From positions 1 to 9,371 of the forward strand of contig CAYZXL010000111.1 in assembly GCA_964482435.1 (NCBI GenBank): DNA of 9,371 nt. The letters run 5' to 3'. Each line of letters starts with the position of its first letter. Position 1 is the first letter of the stretch. The notes under the pieces were generated by a model that was not told the origin of the DNA, ran no database searches, and worked only from the letters and a program-made list of their open reading frames with translations. Of this stretch, positions 6,769 to 9,371 are shown piece after piece. The stretch comes from CAYZXL01 sp964482435 (GTDB taxonomy: Bacteria; Auribacterota; JABMQX01). Position numbers and translations under genes: made by a program.

Positions 6769-7798
6769 GCCAGAGTCTACACCAGCCAACAACAAAATGC
6801 TTCAGGAAACTTCCAGCGACACGCGGTCACGTCTCCGGGCGCCGCCGCTCTCTTGAGGCCCCCGAGGCTCGACATACGACTACACCAAGCAAGGGTGGCC
6901 GACGCGATCTGGACGGCAGGACGCTTCCTGACCATTCGCGGCCTGCCGGCAGACTGACGCCGAAGACTTCTTGATAAGCTTGCCCGTGCTCGCCATCGCG
7001 CATTCCAAGCATTATGCTTCACTACTCTCCCATGGACAACTTCATCTATCGCTCAACGTTGTGCTTTGGCCGTCGCTCACCTATATACCCAGGATTCGCC
7101 AGGTGGGTCGAGCTATGTTGCGAAATTCCAGAAACGGAGACTGTGCAAAGTTAAACTTCGAAATTGCGAGATGGGCCCTCTGAAGTAAGGCCAGTGATGA
7201 TAGGTTGCTCGCGCCACATCGAGTAAAGTGAGGCAAATGGTCATTAGGGCGAGGCTGCGCAACAGAAGGCCCGAGGTCCCCGGTTGGTGCGGTCCGGCCA
7301 TCACCTCCGTGTCGTAGTCCAAAACGGTGGTGTCAGGCGGCCTTCCTGGCTTTGTACAGCGAGCAGCGGAAAAAACCGGTTGAGAACTACGGCCGCGAAA
7401 AATATAATGTGATGACATTACTGACTGCAAGGTTAAACGCAGAAGGACTAGAAAGGGGTCGGAAGAGGGTAAAGCCCACCTTGACATACGACCACCCAGA
7501 GATTGCTTGGGCACGAAGACGACGGAAACCACAAAGGTCCGCGCGCACCTTCTCAATCAGCGTGGAAAGGAGTTTGCAATCCGGCCGACGCCTTGCGACG
7601 CGTGGATGGCAAGTCGTCAGGGAGCTTATACGGCAAAATCAGCCCCATAGGGCCTCAACGCCAAATATCGGCTTCGGGGTGCGAGGAATCGGCCAGGCGT
7701 ATGTTACCATGTTGGCGGCAAGTGGAGCCTCGGGAGCCTACACAGCAAGATCGATTGTGCCAGTGTTTTTCCTTGGGCTGTGCGATCCTCAATCAGCC
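6769..7798. other. Long spacer without a recognisable gene
   Basis: About 1 kb between two divergent genes. Open frames exist on both strands (for example 7352-7801 on plus, 7113-7556 on minus). Their translations are rich in Arg, Ser and Cys, show no domain I recognise, overlap each other and lack convincing ribosome binding sites. CGGCAGG (6914-6920) and CCTGCCG (6942-6948) form a 7-bp inverted repeat. I see no tRNA, rRNA, riboswitch or complete mobile element. Decayed gene remnants are possible but cannot be shown by eye. Confidence 0.5.
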
Positions 7799-7804
7799 TA
7801 ATAT
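7799..7804 (+). promoter_or_regulatory. Possible -10 box for the aldolase-like gene
   Basis: TAATAT stands 53 nt before the ATG at 7858. TTGGGC lies upstream but about 20 nt away, too far for a standard -35 partner, so this is only a tentative -10 element. Confidence 0.2.
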
Positions 7805-7840
7805 CACTTCCGGGTAAACAAGTTTTTATCGTCCAAGCTA

Positions 7841-7851
7841 AGAGGAAAGGA
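7841..7851 (+). promoter_or_regulatory. Ribosome binding site of the aldolase-like gene
   Basis: AGAGGAAAGGA ends 6 nt before ATG at 7858. This purine-rich Shine-Dalgarno stretch fixes the start there. The reading frame is open further upstream to about 7780, but nothing there resembles a ribosome binding site or the start of this protein family. Confidence 0.75.
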
Positions 7852-7857
7852 ACTCTG

Positions 7858-8862
7858 ATGACTGAATTGAAAACAAAGGAACCAGATATCCCTGCTGCGG
7901 GAAGGTGGGTTTCCTACCGTTCGGAGATCAAGTTGTTGGATTGTACGATCCGCGACGGAGGGCTAATGAATGATCACGCGTTCAACGATCAAACTGTGAG
8001 GGCAGTGTATGATGCCTGTGTGGAGGCTGGCGTTGACTACATGGAACTAGGGTACAAGGCATCCAAGAAGATCTTTTCGCCGGATGAGTTTGGCATGTGG
8101 AAGTTCTGTGGTGAGGACGATATAAGACGCATCGTCGGCGAGAACAATACATCACTCAAGCTCTCTGTTATGGCTGATGCCGAACGGACTGATTACCACA
8201 CCGACATCCTGCCGAAAGAGCAAAGTGTGCTCGACATGATTCGGGTCGCAGCATACATCCATCAGATACCTACGGCATTAGACATGATAAAGGATGCTCA
8301 CGATAAAGGTTACGCGACTACGATTAACTTAATGGCGGTGTCCACCGTCAAGGAACAAGAACTCAATGAGGCACTGAACTTACTGGCAGCCTCGGCCGTG
8401 GATGTCATCTATCTTGTCGACAGTTTTGGCGCTCTTTACAGTGAGCAAGTCCAATACTATGTCCGGAAATATCTCCACTATGCTGAATCCAACCAGAAGC
8501 AGGTTGGAATGCACGCGCACAACAACCAGCAGTTAGCGTTCGCCAACACTATTGAGGCGATCATCATGGGAGCTAACATGATAGATGGAAGTATGGCGGG
8601 TCTTGGCCGGGGGGCAGGCAATTGCCCCATCGAATTATTGCTCGGTTTCCTTCACAATCCAAAGTTTCACCTCAGGCCCGCTCTCCAATGCATACAAGAA
8701 CATGTCGAGCCTCTTCGCAAGGAGCTTCTTTGGGGATTTGACATACCCTACATGATTACGGGGCTCCTAAATCAGCATCCTCGTTCGGCCATCAAGTTCA
8801 ACGCCACCGAGGATCGGGGCAATCTGGTCAAGTTTTTTGATACGATAACCGAAGAAGAATGA
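7858..8862 (+). CDS. DRE-TIM metallolyase, HMGL-like / hydroxy-oxovalerate-aldolase-like
   Basis: Encodes 334 residues. The TIM barrel of the HMGL-like family starts near residue 24 with LLDCTIRDGG: D28, R32 and D33 form the DRE-TIM signature. The metal-binding HxH is H219-A-H221 followed by N222 and N223. GLGRGAGN (residues 248-255) is the usual loop near the C-terminal end of the barrel. The tail WGFDIPYMITGLLNQHPRSA resembles the end of a subfamily usually annotated 'aldolase catalytic domain-containing protein', near 4-hydroxy-2-oxovalerate aldolases. It should use a divalent metal to make or break a C-C bond next to a 2-oxo acid in the cytoplasm; the substrate is unknown. Aligned by eye to DmpG/BphI, the position of their catalytic His (four residues after the Arg) is Leu36 here, so it need not be a true hydroxy-oxovalerate aldolase. 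No acetaldehyde dehydrogenase partner is adjacent. Relatives occur in polysaccharide loci, which this window does not show. Two sampled 60-nt lines are 43-48% GC, lower than a 62% line in the beta-helix gene. Confidence 0.88.
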   Translation: MTELKTKEPDIPAAGRWVSYRSEIKLLDCTIRDGGLMNDHAFNDQTVRAVYDACVEAGVDYMELGYKASKKIFSPDEFGMWKFCGEDDIRRIVGENNTSLKLSVMADAERTDYHTDILPKEQSVLDMIRVAAYIHQIPTALDMIKDAHDKGYATTINLMAVSTVKEQELNEALNLLAASAVDVIYLVDSFGALYSEQVQYYVRKYLHYAESNQKQVGMHAHNNQQLAFANTIEAIIMGANMIDGSMAGLGRGAGNCPIELLLGFLHNPKFHLRPALQCIQEHVEPLRKELLWGFDIPYMITGLLNQHPRSAIKFNATEDRGNLVKFFDTITEEE

Positions 8863-9371
8863 ACCTGGTGGGGCTGACTTGTTGAGATCGCAGCATTGTC
8901 CGCACACCCTCTCAGACAGACCAAAAATCGCCTTTCAACGGCGGCTCGGTTCACGGTGCGAGTATTTCATTTTTCGGCCGCCAGCCGCAGTTTCACACCC
9001 CACAGGACTGGGCATTCACATTGTGACTGAACCGCGAGATGCGGTCGTTCGATGACGCGGACTTGGAATACGACCTTCAGGCCTCGGTTGTTCCCTGCCG
9101 AGCCGGGCGCATATCGTCCTGAGGCTCTACGTGCTCACCTTCTCTTCGGCAGCGGCGTCAAGCATGGCGAGGCATCCAACAAGTGCCAGGAAGACAATCC
9201 ACGCGACCTTCCTTCAGAGAGACCTTTTTACGATGAAAAGCAGGCGGGCTTTCCAGGTTTCCTTATCGGGGTATGCCGATGACCAATGGGAACTGTGTTG
9301 GACCGTGCGTTGGCGGTCACGGAAAATGGCGCTCGAAGAATTCCCGGAGAGGGCCCGGATAGTTGGCGCGC
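8863..9371. other. Right-hand stretch without a recognised gene
   Basis: No clear terminator follows the aldolase-like gene and no family is recognisable in these 509 bases. The plus-strand frame of position 9056 stays open to the window edge. Possible starts are GTG 9131, ATG 9164 and ATG 9233; the last reads MKSRRAFQVSLSGYADDQWE and onward, with AGAGAG (9217-9222) 10 nt before it. It could be the 5' end of a gene continuing outside the window, but the evidence is only an open frame. Confidence 0.35.

Noticed and set aside
7481..7486. A perfect TTGACA -35 hexamer in the spacer.
   Set aside because: No acceptable -10 box lies 16-18 nt downstream (TGCTTG is a poor match) and no gene begins soon after it.
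7113..7556. Minus-strand open frame of 147 codons.
   Set aside because: No recognisable domain and no supporting ribosome binding site; probably a chance frame.
7352..7801. Plus-strand open frame of 149 codons in the long spacer.
   Set aside because: Arg- and Ser-rich, no known motif, no ribosome binding site at its start, and overlapped by an equally long minus-strand frame. I considered a group II intron or transposase remnant but found neither a domain V-like hairpin nor recognisable reverse transcriptase motifs.

Overview
The window looks like a gene-poor stretch from a bacterium with large exported repeat proteins, most like the PVC superphylum (Verrucomicrobiota, Lentisphaerota, Planctomycetota) or a similar lineage such as Hydrogenedentota. 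This rests on the giant beta-helix protein, with its 'SPCIDAGD...VDMGAYG' closing motifs, 'DADGLPDDWELHWFG...GDPDGDG' calcium-type linkers and a C-terminal domain ending in a 'KFYRIE' motif. It also rests on the type of IS66 relic at the left. The assignment is inference from style, not from a marker gene.

Layout, left to right. 1-257: no gene; two small GC-rich hairpins at 21-60. 258-718 (+): decayed 3' part of an IS66-family transposase, broken by an in-frame TGA and two single-base frameshifts, and carrying a 26-nt palindrome. 719-1092: no recognisable gene; two stem-loops. 1093-6681 (-): one gene of 1862 codons for an exported right-handed beta-helix protein made of five cassettes of about 350 residues. 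6682-7857: about 1.2 kb with no recognisable gene; it holds the leader of the beta-helix gene at one end and the ribosome binding site of the next gene at the other. 7858-8862 (+): a 334-residue DRE-TIM metallolyase (HMGL-like, hydroxy-oxovalerate-aldolase-like). 8863-9371: no recognised gene; a reading frame stays open to the right edge.

The two intact genes point away from each other across a long spacer, differ in base composition and do not form an operon. Nothing here shows that they work together. The beta-helix protein probably acts outside the cytoplasm as a structural, adhesive or glycan-binding protein. The aldolase-like enzyme is cytoplasmic and its substrate is unknown. I see no complete defence, secretion or biosynthetic system. 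The most distinctive object is the five-cassette beta-helix gene with one cysteine at a fixed place in nearly every coil.
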